Made by a program: the position numbers and the translations under genes
Shown: positions 1 to 5,029 of the stretch, one piece after another
Layout: every line of letters begins with the position of its first letter
How positions within the stretch are numbered: the stretch's first letter is position 1
Notes under the pieces: model-generated
The model's input: only the letters and a program-made list of their open reading frames with translations
What the model was told of the DNA's origin: nothing
Databases searched by the model: none
Assembly: GCA_016280695.1 (NCBI GenBank)
Contig: JAEEHG010000106.1
Location: forward strand, 1-5,029
Direction of reading: 5' to 3'
Length of the DNA stretch: 5,029 bases
Source of the DNA: Solobacterium sp.
GTDB taxonomy: Bacteria > Bacillota_I > Bacilli_A > Erysipelotrichales > Erysipelotrichaceae

Positions 1-921
1 AAGCAGGGTGTCATCAGCTACATGGGCGGCAAGGTTGAATTCATGCACAGAGGCATCCTCGACGGTGTCGACCTGGCCATCATGGTGCACACCGCAGCCA
101 TTGCGGAAGGTGACCCGTATGACTTCATCTGCGGTTACGGCAACAACGGCTGCATGGCCAAGACCATCCGCTACAAGGGCAAGTCGGCCCACGCCGGCGG
201 TTCCCCGCACCTCGGCATCAACGCCCAGTACGCGGCCATGCTCGGCCTGCAGGCTGTCAACGACCTGCGTGAAACCTTCCAGGAAAAGGATACGATCCGC
301 TTCCATCCGATCATGATGGGCGTCAATTCCGCCGTCAATATCATCCCGGATGAAATGAAGATCGAAAGCTATGTCCGCGGCCGTACAATCGAAGCCATGA
401 AGAAGGAAAACACCAAGGTCAACCGCGCGCTGACCGGTGCAGCTCTCGCCATCGGCGCCGGTGTCGAGCTGACCGACCGTCCGGGCTACTCCCCGGAAGT
501 CCATGACAAGGCCTTCATGGAACTGGTTGAAAAGTGCTGCCGTGACCTTGCCGGTGACCGGGTCAAGTTCGATTACAATGAATGGAGCACCGGTTCTTCC
601 GACTTCGGCGACATCACCTGCGTCATGCCGGGTGTCCAATTCAACGCCTGCGGCGCGACCGGCACCTTCCACGGCATCGACTTCAATCCGGCTGATCCGG
701 ATCGCATGTGTGTCAACGCCGTCAAGGCCCAGCTGTTCGTAACCGATGCCCTGCTCGCTGACGACGCGGCTGCCGCAAAGGAAATCATTGCCAACTACAA
801 GCCGCAGTACGCTTCCATCAAGGAATACTTCGAAGACATCAACGACTTCATCCTTGACAAGGACGCGGTTGTCTACGACGAAAAAGGCAACGTTACAATC
901 GACTTCCAGAACACGAAATAA
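1..921 (+). CDS. M20-family metallo-amidohydrolase, AbgB/PM20D2-like, C-terminal part (5' truncated by window)
   Basis: The frame is open from base 1 and ends at TAA 919-921, giving 306 residues; the true start lies outside the window. The M20 family comprises cytoplasmic binuclear-metal hydrolases that cleave amide bonds of acyl amino acids or short peptides. Visible family signatures (window residue numbers) are GGKVEFMHRGILDGVDLAIMVH (metal-ligand His at 30), the lid-domain GKSAHAGGSPH with His64, VNSAVNIIPD near 108-117, SSDFGD at 199-204, and GATGTFH with the C-terminal catalytic-domain His at 224. The SSDFGD...PGVQF pattern resembles aminobenzoyl-glutamate hydrolase (AbgB) and PM20D2-type proteins more than classical hippurate hydrolases. 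The tail after about residue 265 (YKPQYASIKEYF) looks like the usual end of this subgroup. The N-terminal HACGHD- and EE-type metal motifs are not in the window, so activity cannot be judged. The exact substrate is unknown. A hairpin follows 10 bp after the stop. Confidence 0.9.
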   Translation, partial: KQGVISYMGGKVEFMHRGILDGVDLAIMVHTAAIAEGDPYDFICGYGNNGCMAKTIRYKGKSAHAGGSPHLGINAQYAAMLGLQAVNDLRETFQEKDTIRFHPIMMGVNSAVNIIPDEMKIESYVRGRTIEAMKKENTKVNRALTGAALAIGAGVELTDRPGYSPEVHDKAFMELVEKCCRDLAGDRVKFDYNEWSTGSSDFGDITCVMPGVQFNACGATGTFHGIDFNPADPDRMCVNAVKAQLFVTDALLADDAAAAKEIIANYKPQYASIKEYFEDINDFILDKDAVVYDEKGNVTIDFQNTK

Positions 922-928
922 GAACCGA

Positions 929-958
929 TTGAGCCCGGAGTTTTCCGGGCTTTATAAT
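929..958 (+). promoter_or_regulatory. Possible sigma-A-like promoter for the D-aminoacylase gene, overlapping the hairpin
   Basis: A TTGAGC box (929-934, 4/6 to TTGACA) lies 18 bp before a perfect TATAAT (953-958). The predicted transcript start falls near 965, on the Shine-Dalgarno sequence of the next gene, leaving a very short leader. That closeness, and the hairpin in the spacer, make this uncertain: the TATAAT may simply be the AT-rich tail of the terminator. Confidence 0.3.
932..953 (+). terminator. Hairpin terminator after the first M20 gene
   Basis: A perfect 8-bp inverted repeat AGCCCGGA (932-939) / TCCGGGCT (944-951) encloses a 4-nt GTTT loop, 10 bp after the stop codon. The trailing T run is short (TTT, then ATAATTA), so termination may be partial. 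It is GC-rich and correctly placed for an intrinsic terminator, and could also act as an mRNA 3'-end stabiliser if the two genes are cotranscribed. Confidence 0.65.
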
Positions 959-964
959 TACCTT

Positions 965-971
965 GAGGAGG
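965..971 (+). promoter_or_regulatory. Ribosome binding site that fixes the D-aminoacylase start
   Basis: GAGGAGG lies 9 nt before ATG 981. An in-frame TTG at 963-965 would give a protein six residues longer, but it overlaps this Shine-Dalgarno and has none of its own, so ATG 981 is the start. Confidence 0.9.
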
Positions 972-980
972 AAACACCCC

Positions 981-2558
981 ATGTATGACCTGATTATACG
1001 CAACGGCTACATCATCGACGGTTCCGGCAATCCCGGTTTTCATGCCGACCTGGCTGTCAAAGACGGGAAAATCGCGGAAATCAGCCGGCCGATCCTGACC
1101 CCGGCAAAAAAAGAGATCGATGCGAAAGGCCATGTGGTCGCCCCCGGTTTCATCGACTCCCACAGCCATGACGACATCATTCTTGAACAGATGCCTGACA
1201 TGAAGCACAAGCTGGAACAGGGCATCACCGGTGAAATCGTCGGCATGTGCGGGTTCTCCTGCGCTCCGGTATCAGACCGGAACAAGGCGGAGGGTCTCAA
1301 GGCGCTGAAATCGCTGATGAATGAGGGCAGCCCGGCCGACAACACATACAACCGGCAGTATTCCGACTACATCCGGCATGTGCAGACCATTCCTACCGGA
1401 CCGAATTTCTACGGCCTGATCGGCCACAACATCATCCGCCTGGCGGTCATGGGCCCGGATAACCGGGAACCGACCCCGGCTGAGCTGGAAGAAATGAAAG
1501 CCTATGTCCGGGATGCCATGGAATCCGGGGCCCTGGGTATTTCCCTCGGCATGCACTATACACCCGGTTTCTTTGCCAAAACCGATGAACTGATTGCCTT
1601 GTGCGAAGTGGCAGCTTCCTACGGCGGCATCATGACCCTGCACATGCGCTACGAAGACGGCAACCTGCTGGAGGGCGTGCGGGAGACAATTGAGATTGTC
1701 AGGGCCACCGGCATCAAGACCGTGATCTCCCATCACAAGGTCATCGGCACGCCGAAAGTCTGGGGCCTGACCGAACAGTCACTGCAAATGATTGATGACG
1801 CCATTGCCGAAGGACTGGACATCTACCTTGACCAGTATCCGTATACCGCGGTCAGCAGCACGCTGGTTTCCAACCTGCCGTATGAATACCTGTCCCGCGG
1901 CACGGAAAAAGTGCTGGCTGCCCTGGCCGATCCGGCAGAACGGAAAAAGATCAAGGATCTCCTGCTGGCTGACCGGCCCGCGGAAGACTTCTTCTTCGGC
2001 CGCCTGATCGGCGCCAGCAAGACCCATCCGGAACTGAACAACACCCGGATCCTGGAATATGCTGCAGAGCATGATATGGATCCCTACGATCTGTACTTTG
2101 ATGTCATGCTGTGGGATGAACTCGAGACCAGCACCATCGCCTTCCTGATGAGCGATGAGGACGTGGACCGGGTCATGCAGCACCCGCGCACGATGATCGG
2201 CACGGACGGCCTGATGTACCCGGGCTGCCAGAGCTGCCACCCGCGTGCCAACGCCAGCTTCCCGCGCGTCCTCGGCCACTTTGTCCGGGAACGGCACACC
2301 CTGGACCTGGTTGATGCCATCCGCAAGATGACCGGCCTGCCGGCCATGGTGTACCAGCTTGCCGGCAAGGGCCTCCTGCGCACCGGCATGGACGCTGACA
2401 TTGTCATCTTTGACCCGGATACCATCATTGATGCGGCCACGTTCAACGAGTGCTTCACACCGGCCCCCGGCCTGGACTATGTACTGGTCGGCGGTGATGT
2501 GGCGGTGAAGGACGCTGTGTTCCAGAACGTATACAACGGCCGGTTCCACACCCGGTAA
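981..2558 (+). CDS. N-acyl-D-amino-acid deacylase (D-aminoacylase) family amidohydrolase
   Basis: This 525-residue protein belongs to the amidohydrolase superfamily. Members of its D-aminoacylase subgroup hydrolyse N-acyl-D-amino acids to a free D-amino acid plus a carboxylic acid; no signal peptide is visible, so it is probably cytoplasmic. The N-terminal beta-sandwich segment (about 1-52) begins YDLIIRNGYIIDGSG, typical of the fold. The barrel carries APGFIDSHSHDD (metal His61, His63), VGMCGFSCAP (Cys90, matching the bridging Cys of D-aminoacylases), GALGISLGMHYTPG at 183-196, LHMRYED (His221), VISHHK (His251), DQYPYTA at 284-290, and MIGTDG (Asp409, the catalytic Asp). HPRANASFPRVLGHFVRE at 420-437 and the closing GMDADIVIFDPDTI at 469-482 also match the family. 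Length is normal for the family. The family's usual GNCG is GMCG here (Met89). Exact substrate preference (D-Glu, D-Asp or neutral acyl amino acids) cannot be read from the sequence. It stands between two terminators, so it may be a single-gene unit or be read through from the M20 gene upstream. Confidence 0.92.
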   Translation: MYDLIIRNGYIIDGSGNPGFHADLAVKDGKIAEISRPILTPAKKEIDAKGHVVAPGFIDSHSHDDIILEQMPDMKHKLEQGITGEIVGMCGFSCAPVSDRNKAEGLKALKSLMNEGSPADNTYNRQYSDYIRHVQTIPTGPNFYGLIGHNIIRLAVMGPDNREPTPAELEEMKAYVRDAMESGALGISLGMHYTPGFFAKTDELIALCEVAASYGGIMTLHMRYEDGNLLEGVRETIEIVRATGIKTVISHHKVIGTPKVWGLTEQSLQMIDDAIAEGLDIYLDQYPYTAVSSTLVSNLPYEYLSRGTEKVLAALADPAERKKIKDLLLADRPAEDFFFGRLIGASKTHPELNNTRILEYAAEHDMDPYDLYFDVMLWDELETSTIAFLMSDEDVDRVMQHPRTMIGTDGLMYPGCQSCHPRANASFPRVLGHFVRERHTLDLVDAIRKMTGLPAMVYQLAGKGLLRTGMDADIVIFDPDTIIDAATFNECFTPAPGLDYVLVGGDVAVKDAVFQNVYNGRFHTR

Positions 2559-2576
2559 GCACAGACACTGAAACGC

Positions 2577-2612
2577 AAAAATGCGGAACCCGATACAGGT
2601 CCCGCATTTTTT
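2577..2612 (+). terminator. Intrinsic terminator, probably bidirectional, between convergent genes
   Basis: An inverted repeat pairs AAAAATGCGGAACC (2577-2590) with GGTCCCGCATTTTTT (2598-2612), with a single A/C mismatch and a 7-nt loop CGATACA. It ends in six T on the plus strand and, read from the other side, in five T on the minus strand. It lies 18 bp after the D-aminoacylase stop and 14 bp beyond the stop of the converging minus-strand gene, so it can serve both. Confidence 0.9.
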
Positions 2613-2626
2613 CTTTCCGGACGGTT

Positions 2627-2989
2627 CTAAAGGAACAGGTAGCCTATGGCCAGTCCGAGGGTTGTGCCGAACAGCAGTCCCATGAACTTGTTCTGTTCCG
2701 GTTTCTTTGCCCGTTTCAGCCCCCGGCCGTCAGCCGTGCCGCCGCGCATGGCAATCCGCACTTCCTGCTGGGTCTGCCTGCCGACCAGGCCGTAATATAC
2801 CAGCATGCCCAAAGCCGCCATGAAGGAACGGTTCATGGCCTGATTGGTCAGCAGCCGCATGAGGAACTTGACGATCATCATGCCGACAATGCTCAGCAGG
2901 GCCGAAGCCTCGAAATATCCGTACAGGATCGCCCGGTCAGGATCCCCGGCCGGCACTGTCTTTTCTCTTGGAAGCGGTTTCTTCTTCAT
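2627..2989 (-). CDS. Small multi-pass membrane protein of unknown function
   Basis: This 120-residue protein is not recognised. The N-terminus is basic and polar (KKKPLPREK), followed by three hydrophobic stretches: about 21-47 (ILYGYFEASALLSIVGMMIV and on), about 54-70 (RSFMAALGMLVYYGLVG), and 101-120 (KFMGLLFGTTLGLAIGYLFL), which ends the protein. Between the second and third lies a charged loop (RQTQQEVRIAMRGGTADGRGLKRAKKPEQN). That suggests an integral cytoplasmic-membrane protein with two or three helices and a basic, probably cytoplasmic, loop. The ATG at 2989 is the first possible start after an in-frame TAA four codons upstream. The Shine-Dalgarno is weak (GTGAAG about 12 nt away), suggesting low expression. 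No convincing promoter was found, but the upstream M20 gene ends in a terminator, so it probably has its own. It is convergent with the D-aminoacylase gene. A real gene is likely because of the membrane-protein composition and clean boundaries, but no function is proposed. Confidence 0.7.
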   Translation of the reverse strand: MKKKPLPREKTVPAGDPDRAILYGYFEASALLSIVGMMIVKFLMRLLTNQAMNRSFMAALGMLVYYGLVGRQTQQEVRIAMRGGTADGRGLKRAKKPEQNKFMGLLFGTTLGLAIGYLFL

Positions 2990-3037
2990 AATCAGATATT
3001 ACTTCACTTTGCTGATGAATACAATTCTCCCGCTTTG

Positions 3038-3065
3038 CCAAAAAAGAAGCACGGCTGGCCGTGCT
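3038..3065 (-). terminator. Intrinsic terminator of the minus-strand M20 gene
   Basis: A perfect 8-bp inverted repeat AGCACGGC / GCCGTGCT (3048-3055 and 3058-3065) forms a stem of about 7 bp with a 4-nt loop. Read on the minus strand it is followed by TCTTTTTTGG. It begins 26 nt after the stop codon of the M20 gene and separates that gene from the small membrane-protein gene. Confidence 0.88.
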
Positions 3066-3091
3066 CCCTTTCAGACAGTGATGATATACTG

Positions 3092-4405
3092 TCAGTCTTC
3101 CTTTTCGATCCCGTACAGGTTCTTCAGGTCTTCCCAGGCACCCTTGGCCTTCAGGATTTCCACGTGGGTCATGTGCGGCTTCTTGGAGTTGTCGATATCG
3201 CTCTTCAGGAACTCGATCGCATATGTCGCAGCCCCGGCAGCGCCCTTGACCAGGACATCCTCATCAATGTCGAAGTACTGGTTGTGGTGGGCGGCGCCGA
3301 CACCCTTGTCCGGATTCTTCATGCCGATGAAGGCAAAGACACCCGGCCACTGGCGGATATATTCAGCATAGCTTTCCGAAGCCATCCACGGTTCGGCATA
3401 GTCGATGACCGCATCGCCCATTTCCTCCTTGAGGACCTTTCTGGCGAACTGCGCGCACTCCGGATCATTGACAACCGCAAAGCCCGGCAGCGCATAGCTG
3501 TTGAAGGTTACATCGCAGTTGTAGGCAGCGGCAGTGTTTTCAATCAGCTTCTTGAATTCCTCATAGAAGACCATGGCTGCGCCTTCCCGGTCATAGAAGC
3601 GGATGGAACCGGCGAACCGGCAGTCATCCGGGATGACATTCCAGGTCTTGCCGCCTTCGAATCTGCCGATGGAGCAGGTCAGCGGTGTATACGGATCGAT
3701 CCGGCGCATGCGGATGCCTTCCATGCCCTGGTAAATGGCTGCGAACGCATCCAGCGGGGACAAGGACTGGTCAGGTCTGGAACCGTGACCGCCGCGGCCG
3801 TGCAGGGTAACATCGAACATGATGTTGCCGGCCATCATATTGGTATCATTGACAACAACCTTGCCGGTTTCCAGTGTGGACAGCAGGTGAATGCCCCAGC
3901 AGCTGTCGATCGTGTCGGAGATGCCTTCCTTGGCCATGTAGGCAAAGATATTCTTGACGTTGCCGGTCATTTCCTCACCGCGCTCAAAGACGACATAGAC
4001 AGTGCCTTCGATATCATCTTTTCTGTCCAGCAGCACCTTGACGGCACCCAGCAGCATGCCCATGTGGCCGTCATGGCCGCAGGCGTGCATGACACCGGCG
4101 TTTTCGGACTTAACAACGCGGAGCGCACCATTGAGGACTGTGTCGGATTCCTCTACCGGCAGGGCATCGATATCGGCTCTGAGCAGGACTTTCCTGCCCT
4201 TGTCCTTTTCCGCCGGTCCCTTGATTGTAGCGAGAATGCCGCCGTGCGGGATGATGACGTGTTCAACGCCCATCTTGGTCAGTTCTTCAGAGAGCTTATC
4301 CACAGTCCCGTCTTCATGATCGGAAAGTTCCGGGTGGGTATGGAAGTAACGGCGCATGGAGATAATATAGTCTTCATACTTTTTTGCCAGTTCAAAGTTG
4401 GTCAT
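3092..4405 (-). CDS. M20-family amidohydrolase (hippurate / N-acyl-L-amino-acid hydrolase type)
   Basis: This complete 437-residue protein has no signal peptide and is probably cytoplasmic. Family members hydrolyse the amide bond of N-acyl amino acids (for example hippurate or N-acetyl amino acids) with a two-metal centre. Motifs in order are RRYFHTHPELS (18-28), LLRADIDALPVEE (74-86), HACGHDGH with metal ligands Cys109 and His111 (107-114), FERGEE with the catalytic Glu144 and metal Glu145 (140-145), GIHLLSTLETGKV with His173, the lid-domain GRGGHGSRPD with His207 (203-212), WNVIPDDCRFAGSIRFYD (255-272), and AAHHNQYFDIDEDVL with the last metal His at 373/374. All expected catalytic residues are present. 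The core ends near residue 400; a polar tail of about 37 residues follows. Start ATG 4405 has a strong Shine-Dalgarno (GGGAGGA, 4411-4417 on the minus strand, 5 nt away). It is divergent from the DUF362 gene across a dyad-rich gap, so shared control is plausible. Substrate is not determined; a carboxypeptidase or indole-acyl hydrolase role is possible. Confidence 0.93.
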   Translation of the reverse strand: MTNFELAKKYEDYIISMRRYFHTHPELSDHEDGTVDKLSEELTKMGVEHVIIPHGGILATIKGPAEKDKGRKVLLRADIDALPVEESDTVLNGALRVVKSENAGVMHACGHDGHMGMLLGAVKVLLDRKDDIEGTVYVVFERGEEMTGNVKNIFAYMAKEGISDTIDSCWGIHLLSTLETGKVVVNDTNMMAGNIMFDVTLHGRGGHGSRPDQSLSPLDAFAAIYQGMEGIRMRRIDPYTPLTCSIGRFEGGKTWNVIPDDCRFAGSIRFYDREGAAMVFYEEFKKLIENTAAAYNCDVTFNSYALPGFAVVNDPECAQFARKVLKEEMGDAVIDYAEPWMASESYAEYIRQWPGVFAFIGMKNPDKGVGAAHHNQYFDIDEDVLVKGAAGAATYAIEFLKSDIDNSKKPHMTHVEILKAKGAWEDLKNLYGIEKED

Positions 4406-4438
4406 ATAAATCCTCCCTTTCGATAATAAAAGAGTAAC

Positions 4439-4449
4439 ACAGAATTCTG
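4439..4449. promoter_or_regulatory. Candidate operator dyad 1 (ACAGAATTCTG)
   Basis: A perfect 10-bp palindrome CAGAATTCTG (4440-4449), preceded by A, lies 34 bp upstream of the minus-strand M20 start. Its ACAGAATT half recurs exactly in the second dyad at 4473-4480. The shared sequence and the position between divergent genes suggest a regulator binding site; no regulator gene is in the window. Confidence 0.35.
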
Positions 4450-4469
4450 CTGAAAGGATACCGCTTACA

Positions 4470-4492
4470 TTTACAGAATTGTTTTCTGTGAA
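4470..4492. promoter_or_regulatory. Candidate operator dyad 2 (TTTACAGAA-N5-TTCTGTGAA)
   Basis: This 23-bp imperfect inverted repeat has arms TTTACAGAA (4470-4478) and TTCTGTGAA (4484-4492), matching at 8 of 9 positions around a 5-bp centre TTGTT. It sits mid-gap between the two divergent genes. It starts 34 bp (about three helical turns) from the ACAGAATT copy of dyad 1, an arrangement compatible with cooperative binding by a dimeric regulator. Confidence 0.42.
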
Positions 4493-4507
4493 ACCGTATC
4501 AATCTTC

Positions 4508-4537
4508 TTGAGAGGGAGTGTTCTTTTCAATTAATAT
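4508..4537 (+). promoter_or_regulatory. Probable sigma-A-like promoter of the DUF362 gene
   Basis: TTGAGA (4508-4513, 5/6 to TTGACA) is followed after 18 bp by TAATAT (4532-4537, 4/6 to TATAAT) in an AT-rich stretch. The start of transcription would be near 4544, giving a leader of about 40 nt that holds the hairpin 4556-4569 and the Shine-Dalgarno. The alternative -10 TATATA at 4535 would need a 21-bp spacer. Confidence 0.5.
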
Positions 4538-4555
4538 ATAGTCAGAGATGATAAA

Positions 4556-4569
4556 TGCTCTGAAGAGCA
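4556..4569 (+). promoter_or_regulatory. Perfect short dyad TGCTCT-GA-AGAGCA in the DUF362 leader
   Basis: A 14-bp perfect inverted repeat ends 2 nt before the Shine-Dalgarno AAGGAGGT. As RNA it would form a 5-bp stem with a UGAA loop. It could be a DNA operator downstream of the promoter, a leader hairpin that affects ribosome access, or chance; no T tract follows, so it is not a terminator. Confidence 0.3.
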
Positions 4570-4571
4570 GC

Positions 4572-4579
4572 AAGGAGGT
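4572..4579 (+). promoter_or_regulatory. Strong ribosome binding site of the DUF362 gene
   Basis: AAGGAGGT, a near-perfect anti-16S match, lies 5 nt before ATG 4585 and fixes that codon as the start rather than the in-frame ATG at 4612. Confidence 0.9.
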
Positions 4580-4584
4580 CAAGA

Positions 4585-5029
4585 ATGACAGACGGAAGAA
4601 AGTATATTCCCATGGCCGAAAGAACCGGCAATGAATCCATCGTGTATTTTACCCGGGATATTTCCCCGGAAGGCATCATGAAGGCGTATGAGAAAGTCTG
4701 CGCAAATATGACCGGCAAAGTGGCGGTCAAGCTGCATACCGGCGAGCCGCACGGCCCGAACTTCACCCCGGCTTCCTGGGTACAGAAGGTCATGGAAACG
4801 GAACCGACCCTGAAGGACGCGACGATTGTCGAAACCAACACGTTCTATGCCGGTGACCGCTACACTACCGAACAGCACCTGAAGACGCTGGAAATCAATG
4901 GCTGGACGTTCTGCCCGGTAGACATCATGGACGCGGACGGCACGGTTGACCTGCCGGTCAAGGGCGGCAAGTGGTTTGATCACATGGCCCACGGTTCCCA
5001 CATGACCGATTATGACTCTATGTTCGTCC
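4585..5029 (+). CDS. DUF362-family protein, N-terminal part (3' truncated by window)
   Basis: The open frame runs from ATG 4585 to the window end without a stop, giving 148 residues. Family-like stretches are YFTRDISPEGIMKAYEKVC (21-39), GKVAVKLHTGEPHGPNF (44-60), IVETNTFYAGDRYTTEQH (81-98), NGWTFCPVDIMDADG (105-119), and the run leading to HMTDYDSMFV at 139-148. These match the start of DUF362 proteins, a family of unresolved function. Many members carry a C-terminal pair of [4Fe-4S] ferredoxin-type Cys motifs; whether this one does cannot be seen because that region is outside the window. No signal peptide or membrane segment is visible, so it is probably cytoplasmic. It is divergent from the M20 amidohydrolase across a 179-bp gap with candidate operators and has its own probable promoter. 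Family call is fairly secure, function is not. Confidence 0.85.
   Translation, partial: MTDGRKYIPMAERTGNESIVYFTRDISPEGIMKAYEKVCANMTGKVAVKLHTGEPHGPNFTPASWVQKVMETEPTLKDATIVETNTFYAGDRYTTEQHLKTLEINGWTFCPVDIMDADGTVDLPVKGGKWFDHMAHGSHMTDYDSMFV

Noticed and set aside
963..980. An upstream TTG start for the D-aminoacylase, adding MRRKHP
   Set aside because: The TTG overlaps the Shine-Dalgarno of ATG 981, and family members begin at the YDLIIRNG strand.
1779..2549. A 256-codon open frame on the minus strand within the D-aminoacylase gene
   Set aside because: It is a shadow of a well-conserved enzyme gene, with low-complexity, motif-free translation and no Shine-Dalgarno.
3016..3041. TTGGCA / TATTCA boxes on the minus strand as a promoter for the small membrane protein
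   Set aside because: The spacer is only 14 bp, too short for a standard promoter, and TTGGCA overlaps the T tail of the terminator.
3074..3093. Inverted repeat GACAGT-N8-ACTGTC overlapping the stop of the minus-strand M20 gene
   Set aside because: It is only 6 bp with an 8-nt loop and no T tract; the stronger hairpin at 3048-3065 is the better terminator. Probably chance.
3035..4426. A 463-codon open frame on the plus strand, fully antisense to the M20 amidohydrolase
   Set aside because: It mirrors the M20 gene almost exactly, has no recognisable family motifs, no good ribosome binding site, and is explained by biased third-codon bases in the real gene, which carries every catalytic motif.
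4423..4460. Minus-strand -10-like boxes TATTAT (4423-4428) and TATCCT (4455-4460) for the M20 gene
   Set aside because: Neither has a usable -35 box at 16-18 bp, and TATTAT would start transcription on the Shine-Dalgarno. A promoter must exist in this gap but I cannot place it.

Overview
The window reads as an ordinary chromosomal segment of a bacterium with roughly mid-50s % GC. Likely Bacillota features are strong AGGAGG-type ribosome binding sites, compact intergenic hairpin terminators, sigma-A-like TTGAGA/TAATAT promoter boxes in an AT-rich gap, and protein families common in anaerobic amino-acid fermenters. The genus cannot be assigned from sequence reading alone. No RNA genes, mobile elements, CRISPR arrays or phage genes were seen.

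Layout: (1) 1-921, plus strand: C-terminal ~306 residues of an M20-family metallo-amidohydrolase of the AbgB / PM20D2-like type, cut by the left edge and followed by a hairpin (932-951) that ends in TATAAT. (2) 981-2558, plus: a complete 525-aa N-acyl-D-amino-acid deacylase (D-aminoacylase) family amidohydrolase with all expected metal-site residues, followed by a probably bidirectional terminator (2577-2612). (3) 2627-2989, minus: a 120-aa unrecognised membrane protein, convergent with gene 2. (4) 3092-4405, minus: a complete 437-aa M20 amidohydrolase of the hippurate / N-acyl-L-amino-acid hydrolase type, with its own terminator (3038-3065). (5) 4406-4584: a 179-bp AT-rich divergent control region with two ACAGAATT-containing dyads, a plausible plus-strand promoter, and a small hairpin against the next Shine-Dalgarno. 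(6) 4585-5029, plus: the first 148 residues of a DUF362-family protein, cut by the right edge.

Three of the five genes are cytoplasmic hydrolases acting on acylated amino acids or short amide-linked compounds. Two are M20 enzymes, which usually act on L-acyl or peptide amides, and one is of the D-specific deacylase family. The simplest inference is a local cluster for salvaging N-acyl amino acids and peptides of both stereochemistries, feeding amino-acid catabolism. Each gene appears to have its own terminator, so they look like neighbouring single-gene units rather than one operon. I see no convincing new biological system. The most interesting parts are the dyad-rich divergent region, the DUF362 gene of unknown function beside the hydrolase, and the unrecognised small membrane protein.
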